This document shows, in pieces, positions 15,693 to 23,642 of a stretch of DNA of 64,000 bases. Each line of letters begins with the position of its first letter. Within the stretch, counting starts at the first letter, position 1. The stretch comes from Flavobacterium okayamense (GTDB taxonomy: Bacteria; Bacteroidota; Bacteroidia; Flavobacteriales; Flavobacteriaceae), in NCBI RefSeq assembly GCF_019702945.1, contig NZ_AP024749.1, forward strand, positions 2,542,001-2,606,000, written 5' to 3'. The position numbers and the translations under genes were made by a program. The notes under the pieces are model-generated. The model was not told where the DNA came from. It worked only from the letters and a program-made list of their open reading frames with translations, and made no database searches.

Positions 15693-17051
15693 TTGTACGC
15701 TATTCTCGACATAGAAACAACTGGAGGCCAATACAACGAAGAAGGTATTACCGAAATTGCTATTTATAAATTCGATGGCCATGAAGTTGTGGATCAATTT
15801 ATAAGTTTAGTTAATCCCGAAAAACCTATCCAACCTTTTGTTGTAAAATTAACGGGTATTAATAGTGCTATGTTACGTAGTGCTCCAAAATTTTATGAAG
15901 TTGCCAAAAGAATCATAGAAATTACAGAAGGTTGTGTTATTGTAGCTCATAATTCATCTTTTGATTATCGAGTAATCCGTACAGAATTCAAACGTTTAGG
16001 CTACGATTTTAAAAAACCAACACTTTGTACTGTTGAATTAGCTAAAAAATTAATTCCAGAACAAAAATCGTATAGCTTAGGAAAATTGGTTCGTGGATTA
16101 GGAATTCCAATTGCTGATAGACATAGAGCAAGTGGTGATGCTATGGCTACCGTAAAGCTTTTTAAACTTCTTTTATCGAAAGATAAAGAGAAAGAAATAG
16201 TAAAAAGTTTTGTAAAAACGGAAGTTAAAGCTGGAATGTCGCCAAAACTTTTAGACATTGTTGAAAGTTTACCATCCAAAACGGGAATTTATTACATTCA
16301 CAATGAAAAGGGTGAAGTTATCTATATAGGTAAAAGTAAAAACATAAAGAAACGTATAAATCAACATTTTACTGGAACTTCTAGTAAAAGTAAGAAGATT
16401 CAGCGTGAAGTTTATGCAGTAACTTTTGAAGAAACTGGAAGTGAATTAATTGCTTTACTTAAAGAAAGTGAAGAAATAAAAATTAACAAACCCATTTATA
16501 ATCGTGCACAAAGGCGAACCATTTTTCAATGGGCTTTGTATCAAGAGAAGACAGAAAAAGGATATATTTCTTTAAAAATTCAAAAAGCTGACGGAAGAAA
16601 AAAAGAAATAACTTCCTTTAGCACTTTACAAGAAGGAAAAGCATTTTTGTTTAAAATTACTGAGAAATACAATCTTTGCCAAAAAGTAAACGGATTGTAT
16701 GATACTAAAAAAAGTTGCTTTCAGTACGATATAAAACAATGCTTTGGTGCTTGTATTGAAAAAGAAGACCCGAAAACATACAATGAAAGAGTAAACCAAT
16801 TTATCACCGATTATTCGTTTACAAACAATAATATGGTTATTATTGATAAAGGAAGAACTCACGATGAAAAAAGTGCTGTTTTAATTGAAAATGGTATATA
16901 CAAAGGCTATTGCTTTTATGATTTAAATTACCAAATAACAAATATCGATATACTTCGAAATTTAATCATCTCTATGCAGCACAATAGAGATATTAAAACC
17001 ATTATTCAAAGCTACATGAAGAAAAACAAAGTAAAGGTTGTTTCATTTTAA
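15693..17051 (+). CDS. DnaQ-like exonuclease fused to a GIY-YIG nuclease domain
   Basis: A 452-residue fusion. The N-terminal DEDDh 3'-5' exonuclease (about 1-165) has D6/E8 in ILDIETTGG, the second Asp in VIVAHNSSFDYRVI and the HRASGDAMAT motif. A GIY-YIG endonuclease domain of the UvrC/Cho type (from about 195: GIYYIHNEKGEVIYIGKS, KKRINQHF) and a further 180-residue C-terminal region with four Cys (CQK..C..QCFGACIE) follow. The only possible start is the TTG at 15693, because an in-frame TAA lies three codons upstream, and MYAILDIETTGG fits the family N-terminus. Known as a recurring architecture, its role (repair or replication-linked trimming) is not well defined. UvrC-like helix-hairpin-helix domains are absent. 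Confidence 0.9.
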   Translation: MYAILDIETTGGQYNEEGITEIAIYKFDGHEVVDQFISLVNPEKPIQPFVVKLTGINSAMLRSAPKFYEVAKRIIEITEGCVIVAHNSSFDYRVIRTEFKRLGYDFKKPTLCTVELAKKLIPEQKSYSLGKLVRGLGIPIADRHRASGDAMATVKLFKLLLSKDKEKEIVKSFVKTEVKAGMSPKLLDIVESLPSKTGIYYIHNEKGEVIYIGKSKNIKKRINQHFTGTSSKSKKIQREVYAVTFEETGSELIALLKESEEIKINKPIYNRAQRRTIFQWALYQEKTEKGYISLKIQKADGRKKEITSFSTLQEGKAFLFKITEKYNLCQKVNGLYDTKKSCFQYDIKQCFGACIEKEDPKTYNERVNQFITDYSFTNNNMVIIDKGRTHDEKSAVLIENGIYKGYCFYDLNYQITNIDILRNLIISMQHNRDIKTIIQSYMKKNKVKVVSF

Positions 17052-17064
17052 ATCTCTATTTTTG
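17038..17064 (+). promoter_or_regulatory. Promoter of the ion-channel gene, inside the end of the exonuclease gene
   Basis: TTG at 17038-17040 and TATTTTTG at 17057-17064 are 16 bp apart, close to the Bacteroidota -33/-7 pattern. The -7 element ends 4 nt before the ATG at 17069, so transcription should start at or next to the start codon. The -33 element lies in the last codons of the preceding gene. Confidence 0.55.
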
Positions 17065-17068
17065 TTTT

Positions 17069-17908
17069 ATGACTTCGAATAAATCAAAGTGGGAATCTAT
17101 CCAACAGAAAATTAACATTGTTATTTATGGCACAAGTACGCCAGCTGGAAGATTATTCGATTTAGTGTTACTTGGTGTTATTTTACTTAGTGTTATTTTA
17201 GTTATGCTTGAAACCGTTCAAGGTTTTGATGCAAAATATCACGATGAAATCATTTTACTAGAATGGATAATTACTTTTTTCTTTACAATCGAATACGTTT
17301 TTAGAATAATAGCTTTAAAAAAACCTTGGAAATACATTTTCAGTTTCTATGGAATTATCGATTTAATTGCGGTTTTACCCATGTATTTGTCTTTATTCTT
17401 AACAGGAACAAGTGTTCTAACTATTATTCGAGCTTTCCGATTAATTCGATTATTCAAAATATTAAATCATCCACAATTTACTGGTCAATCGATACATTTG
17501 ATTGATGCCTTGTATGCAAGTCGCGGTAGAATATTTGTCTTTATCTATTTCGTTTTAATCAGTACTGTCTTTGTAGGTTCACTTATGTATGTGATTGAAG
17601 GTCCTGAAAATGGATTTACAAGTATTCCTACAAGTATTTACTGGACAATAGTTACGTTAACAACTGTTGGTTATGGCGATATTTCACCAGGAACTCCATT
17701 AGGTCAGTTTTTAGCTTCTTTTGTAATGATATTAGGTTACGGAATAATTGCAGTTCCCACAGGAATTATTACTTCTGAAATAGCTTTAAACAGTAAAAAA
17801 GGCGACACAAAACCAAAACAACATCCATGTTCTAATTGTGGGATTGAAGGGCATCAAAATAATGCTAGCTTTTGTTTTAATTGTGGAAGTGAATTAAATG
17901 ATGAATAA
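17069..17908 (+). CDS. Voltage-gated-type potassium channel with C-terminal zinc ribbon
   Basis: A 279-residue inner-membrane ion transporter of the six-TM voltage-gated cation channel superfamily. S1-S4 occupy about 25-145, with an Arg-rich S4 (IIRAFRLIRLFKIL). The pore loop carries the K+ selectivity filter TLTTVGYGDISP near 196-207, and S6 follows. After the last helix a cytosolic tail holds a four-Cys zinc ribbon (Cys254, Cys257, Cys269, Cys272). Zinc-ribbon tails are seen in some bacterial channels, and the ligand or partner is unknown. Its 3' end overlaps miaA by 11 bp, so the two are translationally linked. Confidence 0.92.
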   Translation: MTSNKSKWESIQQKINIVIYGTSTPAGRLFDLVLLGVILLSVILVMLETVQGFDAKYHDEIILLEWIITFFFTIEYVFRIIALKKPWKYIFSFYGIIDLIAVLPMYLSLFLTGTSVLTIIRAFRLIRLFKILNHPQFTGQSIHLIDALYASRGRIFVFIYFVLISTVFVGSLMYVIEGPENGFTSIPTSIYWTIVTLTTVGYGDISPGTPLGQFLASFVMILGYGIIAVPTGIITSEIALNSKKGDTKPKQHPCSNCGIEGHQNNASFCFNCGSELNDE

Positions 17909-18830
17909 CTACTTAATTACAATAATTGGTCCAACAGCCATTGGAAAAACAGCTTTAAGCATAAAATTGGCACAGCATTTCAATTGTGAAATTATTTCGT
18001 GTGATAGTCGCCAATTTTTTAAAGAAATGAAAATTGGAACTGCAGTTCCCAGTGAAGAAGAATTAGCAGCTGCTAAACATCATTTTATCCAAAATAAATC
18101 CATTTTTAAAAACTATTCAGTTGGTGATTTTGAAGTTGAAGCTTTACAAAAATTAGACGAACTTTTTCAAACCAATACCATTCAAATTATGGTTGGCGGA
18201 AGTGGTTTATATGTTGATGCAGTTTTGAAAGGTTTTGATGAGTTTCCAGATATTGATGCTTCGGTTAGAGATGAAATCAATTCAAAATATGACGAACTTG
18301 GAATTGAATATTTACAATCGACTTTAAAAGACTTAGATTCCGATTATTATCAAAAATTAGAAACCGAAAATCCACAAACATTAGTCAATCCGCAACGCAT
18401 GAAACGCTTTGTTGAAGTTTGTTTAGGAACAGGTAAACCCTATTCTAATTTTATAGGGAAACGTTCAGTTAAGCGAGATTTTATTCCAATTATAATCGGT
18501 TTACAAGCCGATAGAGAAATAATGTACGATAGAATTAATCAGCGCGTTGATATAATGCTTCAGGAAGGACTTCTGGATGAAGTTCAACAATTATATCCAC
18601 ATAAAGATTTAAATGCCTTACAAACGGTTGGTTATCGTGAATTGTTTGATTATTTCGATGGGAAAACTACTTTAGATTTTGCCATAGAGCAAATCAAAAT
18701 GAATACACGCCGATTTGCCAAACGACAAATCACTTGGTTCAAACGAACAGAAAATACTTCTTGGTTTGATTATAAAACGGATGTAAATGAAATCATACAT
18801 TCCATAGAATCAAAAATCAATAACTTTTAA
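17898..18830 (+). CDS. miaA: tRNA dimethylallyltransferase MiaA
   Basis: A 310-residue enzyme that adds an isopentenyl group to N6 of A37 in tRNAs reading UNN codons. The P-loop GPTAIGKTAL is at 11-20, followed by SCDSRQFFKEMKIGTA, VGGSGLYVDAVLKG, the LVNPQRMKRFVEV helix and the C-terminal TRRFAKRQITWFKR that contacts tRNA. The length is standard. Two Met codons open the frame. The first overlaps the channel gene by 11 bp, and the second would shorten the protein by one residue only. The acyl-ACP thioesterase gene follows 14 bp later. Confidence 0.97.
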   Translation: MMNNYLITIIGPTAIGKTALSIKLAQHFNCEIISCDSRQFFKEMKIGTAVPSEEELAAAKHHFIQNKSIFKNYSVGDFEVEALQKLDELFQTNTIQIMVGGSGLYVDAVLKGFDEFPDIDASVRDEINSKYDELGIEYLQSTLKDLDSDYYQKLETENPQTLVNPQRMKRFVEVCLGTGKPYSNFIGKRSVKRDFIPIIIGLQADREIMYDRINQRVDIMLQEGLLDEVQQLYPHKDLNALQTVGYRELFDYFDGKTTLDFAIEQIKMNTRRFAKRQITWFKRTENTSWFDYKTDVNEIIHSIESKINNF

Positions 18831-18844
18831 TTTATATTTTTTAC

Positions 18845-19570
18845 ATGCCTATTTCACCTGAATTCACTTCAAAATTTGAACAAAAACACGAAATCAACTT
18901 TTTACAATGTTATCCTAATGGTTGTTTGAAGTATACTGATTTGTGCAATTTATTACAATTAACCGCAGGAAAACATGCCGAATTAGGTGGAATTAGCTTT
19001 AAAGACATGATGCCTTTTAATCAAACTTGGGTTTTGAGTAGAATGCTTGTTGAAGTAAAGAAATTACCTAAATGGAATGATACAGTTGTGGTAAAAACTT
19101 GGATAAATTCGTTAGAGAATTCTAGGTCTATACGCTGCTTAGAAATGTATTTAAATGATGAAAAGATAGTAGGTTGTGAAACATTATGGGCTATTTTAAA
19201 TACAAAAACTAGAAGACCTGATACATTAGCCGTTGAACATGAACATTTTGAAAAATTTCCGATTAAAGCAACTGAAAAAAATGTAGACCGAGTTAATTTA
19301 AACGATGTAAATACAACAATCTTTGAAAGAGAAGTACACTTATCTGATTTAGATGTAGTAAATCACGTAAACAATGTTAAATATTTAGAGTGGTGTTTAA
19401 ATTTAATAAATCCAAAAGATGTTTTAAATCAAAACATTACTTCTTTTGAAATGAATTTCCTTAAAGAGCTTTCACTTTTCGATAAAGCTTCTATAAAACA
19501 GTTTGAAAATAGTTTTGCTATTACAAAAGATGATAAAGTTTGTTTTGCTTTACAACTTACTTTAAAATAA
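18845..19570 (+). CDS. Acyl-ACP thioesterase (FatA/FatB-like)
   Basis: A 241-residue double-hotdog thioesterase of the acyl-ACP thioesterase family, which frees fatty acids from acyl carrier protein. The first hotdog includes FLQCYPNGCLKYTDLCNLLQLTAGKHAE and TWVLSRMLVEVKKLPKW. The second has LSDLDVVNHVNNVKYLEWCLN, the family's catalytic D-x-N-x-H-V-N-N region. It ends the same-strand run that starts at miaA/channel and is followed at once by a strong bidirectional terminator. It could trim or recycle acyl chains, and chain specificity cannot be read from the sequence. Confidence 0.92.
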   Translation: MPISPEFTSKFEQKHEINFLQCYPNGCLKYTDLCNLLQLTAGKHAELGGISFKDMMPFNQTWVLSRMLVEVKKLPKWNDTVVVKTWINSLENSRSIRCLEMYLNDEKIVGCETLWAILNTKTRRPDTLAVEHEHFEKFPIKATEKNVDRVNLNDVNTTIFEREVHLSDLDVVNHVNNVKYLEWCLNLINPKDVLNQNITSFEMNFLKELSLFDKASIKQFENSFAITKDDKVCFALQLTLK

Positions 19571-19597
19571 AAAAGCTCTGATTAATCAGAGCTTTTT
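19569..19597. terminator. Bidirectional terminator
   Basis: AAAAAGCTCTGA and TCAGAGCTTTTT pair perfectly around a TTAA loop. It separates the thioesterase gene from the convergent response regulator gene. Confidence 0.92.
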
Positions 19598-19599
19598 TA

Positions 19600-20298
19600 T
19601 TATTTTTTAACTACTAGTCTAAAACCTTCACCGTGAATATTTAAAATTTCCACGTTTTCATCTTGTTTTAGATATTTTCTCAACTTCGCGATATATACAT
19701 CCATACTACGAGAAGTAAAGTAATTATCGTCTCTCCAAATTTTAGTTAATGCTAATTCTCTTGGCATTAAATCATTTTCATGAAGTGCTAACATTTTTAA
19801 AAGTTCACACTCTTTTGGTGATAATTTCACTGGTTCTTCTCCATTATATGACAAGAAACGTAATTTTGAATTCAAATGAAACTTACCGATAATAAATTCA
19901 AACTTAGTATTATCAGGCTTAATTTCAGTTGCTTTACGTTGCATAATAGCCTTAATCTTCATTAGTAAAACTTCTGAATCAAATGGCTTATTTAAATAGT
20001 CATCAGCTCCTACTTTATATCCTTTTAAAACATCTTCTTTTAGTGTTTTAGCAGTTAAGAAAATAATAGGCACTTCTTGATTCTTTTCACGAATTTCACG
20101 AGCTAAAGTATATCCATCTTTGTAAGGCATCATTACGTCTAAAATACACAAATCATAAGTGTCTTTTTTAAACTTTTCAAAACCTTCCATTCCGTTTTTA
20201 GCCAAAGTAACATCAAAATCATTTATAATTAAATAATCTTTTAGTACCGCTCCAAAGTTTGGATCATCTTCAACTAATAATATTTTTCTTGCTTCCAT
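19600..20298 (-). CDS. OmpR-family response regulator
   Basis: A 232-residue two-domain regulator. The receiver domain (1-120) has acidic residues at 10-12, the phospho-acceptor Asp54 in LCILDVMMP, Thr82 in FLTAK and Lys104 in YLNKPF. The C-terminal winged helix (about 135-232) is of the OmpR/PhoB type (LSPKECELLKMLALHENDLMPRELALTKIWRDDNYFTSRSMDVYIAKLRKYL). It lies 23 bp downstream of the histidine kinase gene, which should be its partner. The pair resembles RprX/RprY of Bacteroides in arrangement, but the signal and regulon are not evident. Confidence 0.94.
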   Translation of the reverse strand: MEARKILLVEDDPNFGAVLKDYLIINDFDVTLAKNGMEGFEKFKKDTYDLCILDVMMPYKDGYTLAREIREKNQEVPIIFLTAKTLKEDVLKGYKVGADDYLNKPFDSEVLLMKIKAIMQRKATEIKPDNTKFEFIIGKFHLNSKLRFLSYNGEEPVKLSPKECELLKMLALHENDLMPRELALTKIWRDDNYFTSRSMDVYIAKLRKYLKQDENVEILNIHGEGFRLVVKK

Positions 20299-20321
20299 AG
20301 TAATAGTCGTTGTGTTATTTC

Positions 20322-21905
20322 TTAATTTATTAATGGCATTTTTAAAATAAAAGTACTGCCTTTTCCTTTTTCACTTTCAACAAAAATTTGTCCGTTATGA
20401 TCGTCAACAATTTGTTTAACATAAGCTAAACCTAATCCGTGACCTTTAACGTTATGTATATCACCTGTATGTTCTCTATAAAATTTCTCAAAAACTCTTT
20501 TTTGAGCCACTTTACTCATTCCCGCACCTTGATCTTGAATTTTAATTAAAATAAAATCTTTTATATTTTCAGTATACACATCAATAATTGGTGCATCAGG
20601 CGAATATTTAATAGCATTATCTAGAATATTTACCAATACATTAGTAAAATGCATTTCGTTTAACAAAATTGTTGTTCTATTTGCATTAAAATGTGTATTG
20701 ATAACTCCTTCCCTATCTTCTACAATTAAACTAATATGTTCAATTGCATTTTCAAGTGTTTCGATTACGTCAGTTGGTTCTTTAGAAATATCTAATTCAT
20801 TTTTTTCTAGTTTCGAAATTCTGAGAACATTCTCAACTTGTGCATGCATTCGTTTGTTTTCATCCTTAATCATTTGAAGATAACGTTGAACTTTTTCTTT
20901 ATCATCTATAATTTTAGGATTTTTAATAGCATCTAAAGCTAAATTAATTGTAGCAATAGGTGTTTTAAACTCATGCGTCATATTATTTATAAAGTCAGTT
21001 TTAATCTCAGAAATTTGCTTTTGTTTCAATAATTGATTTAAAGCACTCGAATAAGTTAAAACAATTACCAATGTAAACAATATCGACAAAGCAGTAATTC
21101 CAACGATAGAAGAAAATAAAAATTTACTCTTTTGAGGAAATGAAACTAATAATTGATATTGTGCTACACCATCTCCATCTTTAAATATGGGTACACCATA
21201 AGTTGATTTTTTATCGTAACGAAATAAATTTGATCTTACTTTTGTTGCTAATCCGTTACTATAAACACCAAATTCAAATGGAGTGTTTACACCATATTTT
21301 ATAAGTTCTTCTGTCAATAAAGCTTCTATTTCTTCTTGTGATATTCTTTGTTGTATAGGTCTAACGCTAACAATATCTTTACTATACAATTCAAAATATG
21401 CTTTTTCTAAAGATGAAATTCCACCTTTCTTTTGAATGGTAACATCTGGTGTTGGATTCATCGATACCCCTGAGTTGTCAATAGGATTTCCTTTATAAAT
21501 TTCAGTTTTTCTATCAGCAACTAAACCACTAACATTAACCGAATCTAAACTTTTATCAAAGAACGAACCACTTATCCCATAATTTTCAGCAATTAATGTA
21601 TTCGTGTAAATTATGGTTTCTTTAGTTTTAGTATCTTGTTCTAAGAAGAATATTTTTCTTAAAACTGATGTTTCAGGCTCTTTACCTATACTGTCTTTAA
21701 GTTCCTCGAATTTTGTAACAAACTCTTTTAACTCTTTATTATTAATCTTATCCGCAACGCTACCTATAACTTGCTGAACATGATACTTAAACTGTTCATC
21801 ATTTTTTGCAAGAGAAGTATTAATCCAATATAATTGTACTAATATTATTCCAATTAGCGACAAGCTCATAAAAAAAACTAGTAATCGGAATCTTTTCTTG
21901 TTCAT
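20322..21905 (-). CDS. Membrane sensor histidine kinase
   Basis: A 527-residue kinase with two transmembrane helices (about 7-28 and 265-288) enclosing a periplasmic sensor region of roughly 235 residues without a domain I recognise. The cytosolic part has HisKA with the phospho-acceptor His311 in MTHEFKTPIA. HATPase_c follows with an N box (NILDNAIKYS), a G1 box (IQDQGAGMS) and a G2 box (GHGLGLAYVKQIV). The gene is cotranscribed with the response regulator. A TAAATTTG element ends 5 bp before the ATG, so its mRNA is predicted to be leaderless or nearly so. Confidence 0.94.
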   Translation of the reverse strand: MNKKRFRLLVFFMSLSLIGIILVQLYWINTSLAKNDEQFKYHVQQVIGSVADKINNKELKEFVTKFEELKDSIGKEPETSVLRKIFFLEQDTKTKETIIYTNTLIAENYGISGSFFDKSLDSVNVSGLVADRKTEIYKGNPIDNSGVSMNPTPDVTIQKKGGISSLEKAYFELYSKDIVSVRPIQQRISQEEIEALLTEELIKYGVNTPFEFGVYSNGLATKVRSNLFRYDKKSTYGVPIFKDGDGVAQYQLLVSFPQKSKFLFSSIVGITALSILFTLVIVLTYSSALNQLLKQKQISEIKTDFINNMTHEFKTPIATINLALDAIKNPKIIDDKEKVQRYLQMIKDENKRMHAQVENVLRISKLEKNELDISKEPTDVIETLENAIEHISLIVEDREGVINTHFNANRTTILLNEMHFTNVLVNILDNAIKYSPDAPIIDVYTENIKDFILIKIQDQGAGMSKVAQKRVFEKFYREHTGDIHNVKGHGLGLAYVKQIVDDHNGQIFVESEKGKGSTFILKMPLIN

Positions 21906-21910
21906 CGATA

Positions 21911-21918
21911 CAAATTTA
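21911..21918 (-). promoter_or_regulatory. -7 element of the histidine kinase operon
   Basis: On the minus strand TAAATTTG matches TAnnTTTG and stops 5 nt before the ATG at 21905. No TTG is present at 17-23 bp upstream. Confidence 0.5.
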
Positions 21919-21985
21919 ACTTTTTAACATTTATAGTTAAAATACATTAACCAAAGATTAACAATTAATTATTTTTTTGAGGATT

Positions 21986-22564
21986 TTATATAATTTTAAG
22001 TAACTTATCTATTTGATTATAAGTATCATTTAACACTATATTATGAATAACATAATCAGATTTTGATATTTTTTCTTCCTCAGACATTTGATTATTCATT
22101 CTGGCTAAAACATCTTCTTTTGAAACATTATCACGTTGCATTACTCTCATTAGACGAACATCTTCAGGAGCTGTTACTAAAATTACCTTATCACAATCTA
22201 AATGTCCATTTGTCTCAAATAAAATAGCAACTTCCTTAACAATAAAAGGTTCGTTTTTATGTAACAAAACCCATTCCATAAAATGCTTTTTTACTTTAGG
22301 GTGAACTATGCTATTTAACTTGTTTAATTTCTCTTTATCGCTAAAAACTAAATTTGCTAATGTCTTCCTTTTTATTTTTCCTTTTTTGGAAATAACTTTT
22401 TCTCCAAAGTAACTTTTAATTTCGTCAATAACTTCTTTTGATTCCATTAATTTTCTTGCTTCAACATCTGCAATGTAAACAGAAATACCTTTCGAAGCTA
22501 GGTATTTAGCTACAGTAGATTTACCACTACCAATTCCTCCTGTTAAACCAATAATTCTAGTCAT
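21986..22564 (-). CDS. coaE: Dephospho-CoA kinase
   Basis: A 192-residue P-loop kinase that phosphorylates the ribose 3'-OH of dephospho-CoA, the last step of coenzyme A synthesis. The Walker A region is GLTGGIGSGKSTV at 6-18, followed by YIADVEARKLME with the conserved D. The lid region VMQRDNVSKEDVLARM and the SDYVIHN segment near the C-terminus are also present. Its ATG overlaps the stop of the glycosyltransferase gene by one base, so it is translated from that operon. The coaBC gene of the same pathway is also in this window at 32787. Confidence 0.96.
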   Translation of the reverse strand: MTRIIGLTGGIGSGKSTVAKYLASKGISVYIADVEARKLMESKEVIDEIKSYFGEKVISKKGKIKRKTLANLVFSDKEKLNKLNSIVHPKVKKHFMEWVLLHKNEPFIVKEVAILFETNGHLDCDKVILVTAPEDVRLMRVMQRDNVSKEDVLARMNNQMSEEEKISKSDYVIHNIVLNDTYNQIDKLLKII

Positions 22565-23559
22565 TACTTAAAAAATAATTCTGGAAAAGCATTCTCTGGT
22601 TTTTTCTTTAAAATTGAAACTTTATAAAAAGACAATAAAAATCCTTTACCATATCCATAAAACTGTATAATAGCAGCTATAATACTATATAACGCAATTT
22701 TAATGCTCTTATTTTGAATTAACGATAAAATTCCTACTAATATAAAATATAAAACGTAACAATAAAGCAATTGATTTATTCCAAAAAACAAAAGTAAAAT
22801 TGCTAATGTAAATCCTAATAGAAATAATGAAGGAAGCCAAAAAGTTGGTTTAGCATATTTTGGATACCAGTGATTTAAAATTGGTCTTGCTTTACCAAAT
22901 TTATTTACTTGTGTGGAAAACCTTTTCCAATCGATTCTTCTTTTATGATATACTGAAACATTCTTTAAGAGTTTTGTTTGATAACCTAAACTCCAAAGAC
23001 GGATTGATAAATCTGGATCTTCACCAGGATGAATATTTCCAAAACCTCCTGACTTTTCAAAAGCTTCCTTCGAAAGTCCCATATTAAAACTTCTAGGCTG
23101 AAACTTTTCTAATGCTTCACTACCTCCTCTAATTCCACCAGTAGTAATGAATGAAGTCATTGAAAAGTTGATTGCTTTTTGTATGTCAGAAAAAGAAGAT
23201 AATGCATTATCAACTCCTCCAAAACAATGAACATAATCTGTTTGAAGGCTATCATATGCGTTTTTCAAATAATTAGCAGGTAAAATACAATCTGAATCAA
23301 GAATAAGAAAATAATCTCCTTTTGCAACACGCATTCCAAAGTTTCTAGAATCACCTGGCCCAGAATTTTCTTTATAGAAATAAGAAATTTTAAGTTTAGA
23401 ATTGTACTTTTTAATTATATCCTCACAATTAATAGATGAACCGTCTTCAATTACAACAACTTCAAAATCATTTTCATAATTCTGATGTGTTAAACTTAGA
23501 AGTAATTCATCTACTTCTTCAGGTCTATTATATACAGGAATAATAAAAGAGAAATACAT
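22564..23559 (-). CDS. Family 2 glycosyltransferase, membrane-anchored
   Basis: A 331-residue GT2 enzyme. The N-terminal GT-A domain contains SFIIPVYNRPEEVDELLLSL, the nucleotide-binding VVIEDGSS, the metal-binding LILDSDC near residue 94 and GGVDNALSSF. PGEDPDLSIRLWSLGY is the catalytic ED region. Three to four hydrophobic helices in the C-terminal third (for example FWLPSLFLLGFTLAILLLF) anchor it to the inner membrane. It probably adds a sugar to a lipid-linked or surface glycan, and the donor is unknown. A TATCTTTG element lies about 15 bp upstream, and coaE overlaps its stop codon. Confidence 0.9.
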   Translation of the reverse strand: MYFSFIIPVYNRPEEVDELLLSLTHQNYENDFEVVVIEDGSSINCEDIIKKYNSKLKISYFYKENSGPGDSRNFGMRVAKGDYFLILDSDCILPANYLKNAYDSLQTDYVHCFGGVDNALSSFSDIQKAINFSMTSFITTGGIRGGSEALEKFQPRSFNMGLSKEAFEKSGGFGNIHPGEDPDLSIRLWSLGYQTKLLKNVSVYHKRRIDWKRFSTQVNKFGKARPILNHWYPKYAKPTFWLPSLFLLGFTLAILLLFFGINQLLYCYVLYFILVGILSLIQNKSIKIALYSIIAAIIQFYGYGKGFLLSFYKVSILKKKPENAFPELFFK

Positions 23560-23574
23560 TTATTAAAATTTCAC

Positions 23575-23582
23575 CAAAGATA
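23575..23582 (-). promoter_or_regulatory. -7 element of the glycosyltransferase-coaE operon
   Basis: On the minus strand TATCTTTG matches TAnnTTTG and ends 15 nt before the ATG at 23559. No -33 TTG is seen because the terminator at 23597-23619 occupies that position. Confidence 0.45.
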
Positions 23583-23596
23583 ATCTTAAAAAAGAA

Positions 23597-23619
23597 AAGT
23601 CCCGAATAAATCGGGACTT
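23597..23619 (-). terminator. Terminator of the large surface-protein gene
   Basis: AAGTCCCGA and TCGGGACTT pair around ATAAA. Read on the minus strand the stem is followed by TTCTTTTTTT, as expected for the gene ending at 23643. Confidence 0.88.
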
Positions 23620-23642
23620 AACATTTTATATTTAGTGTACAA

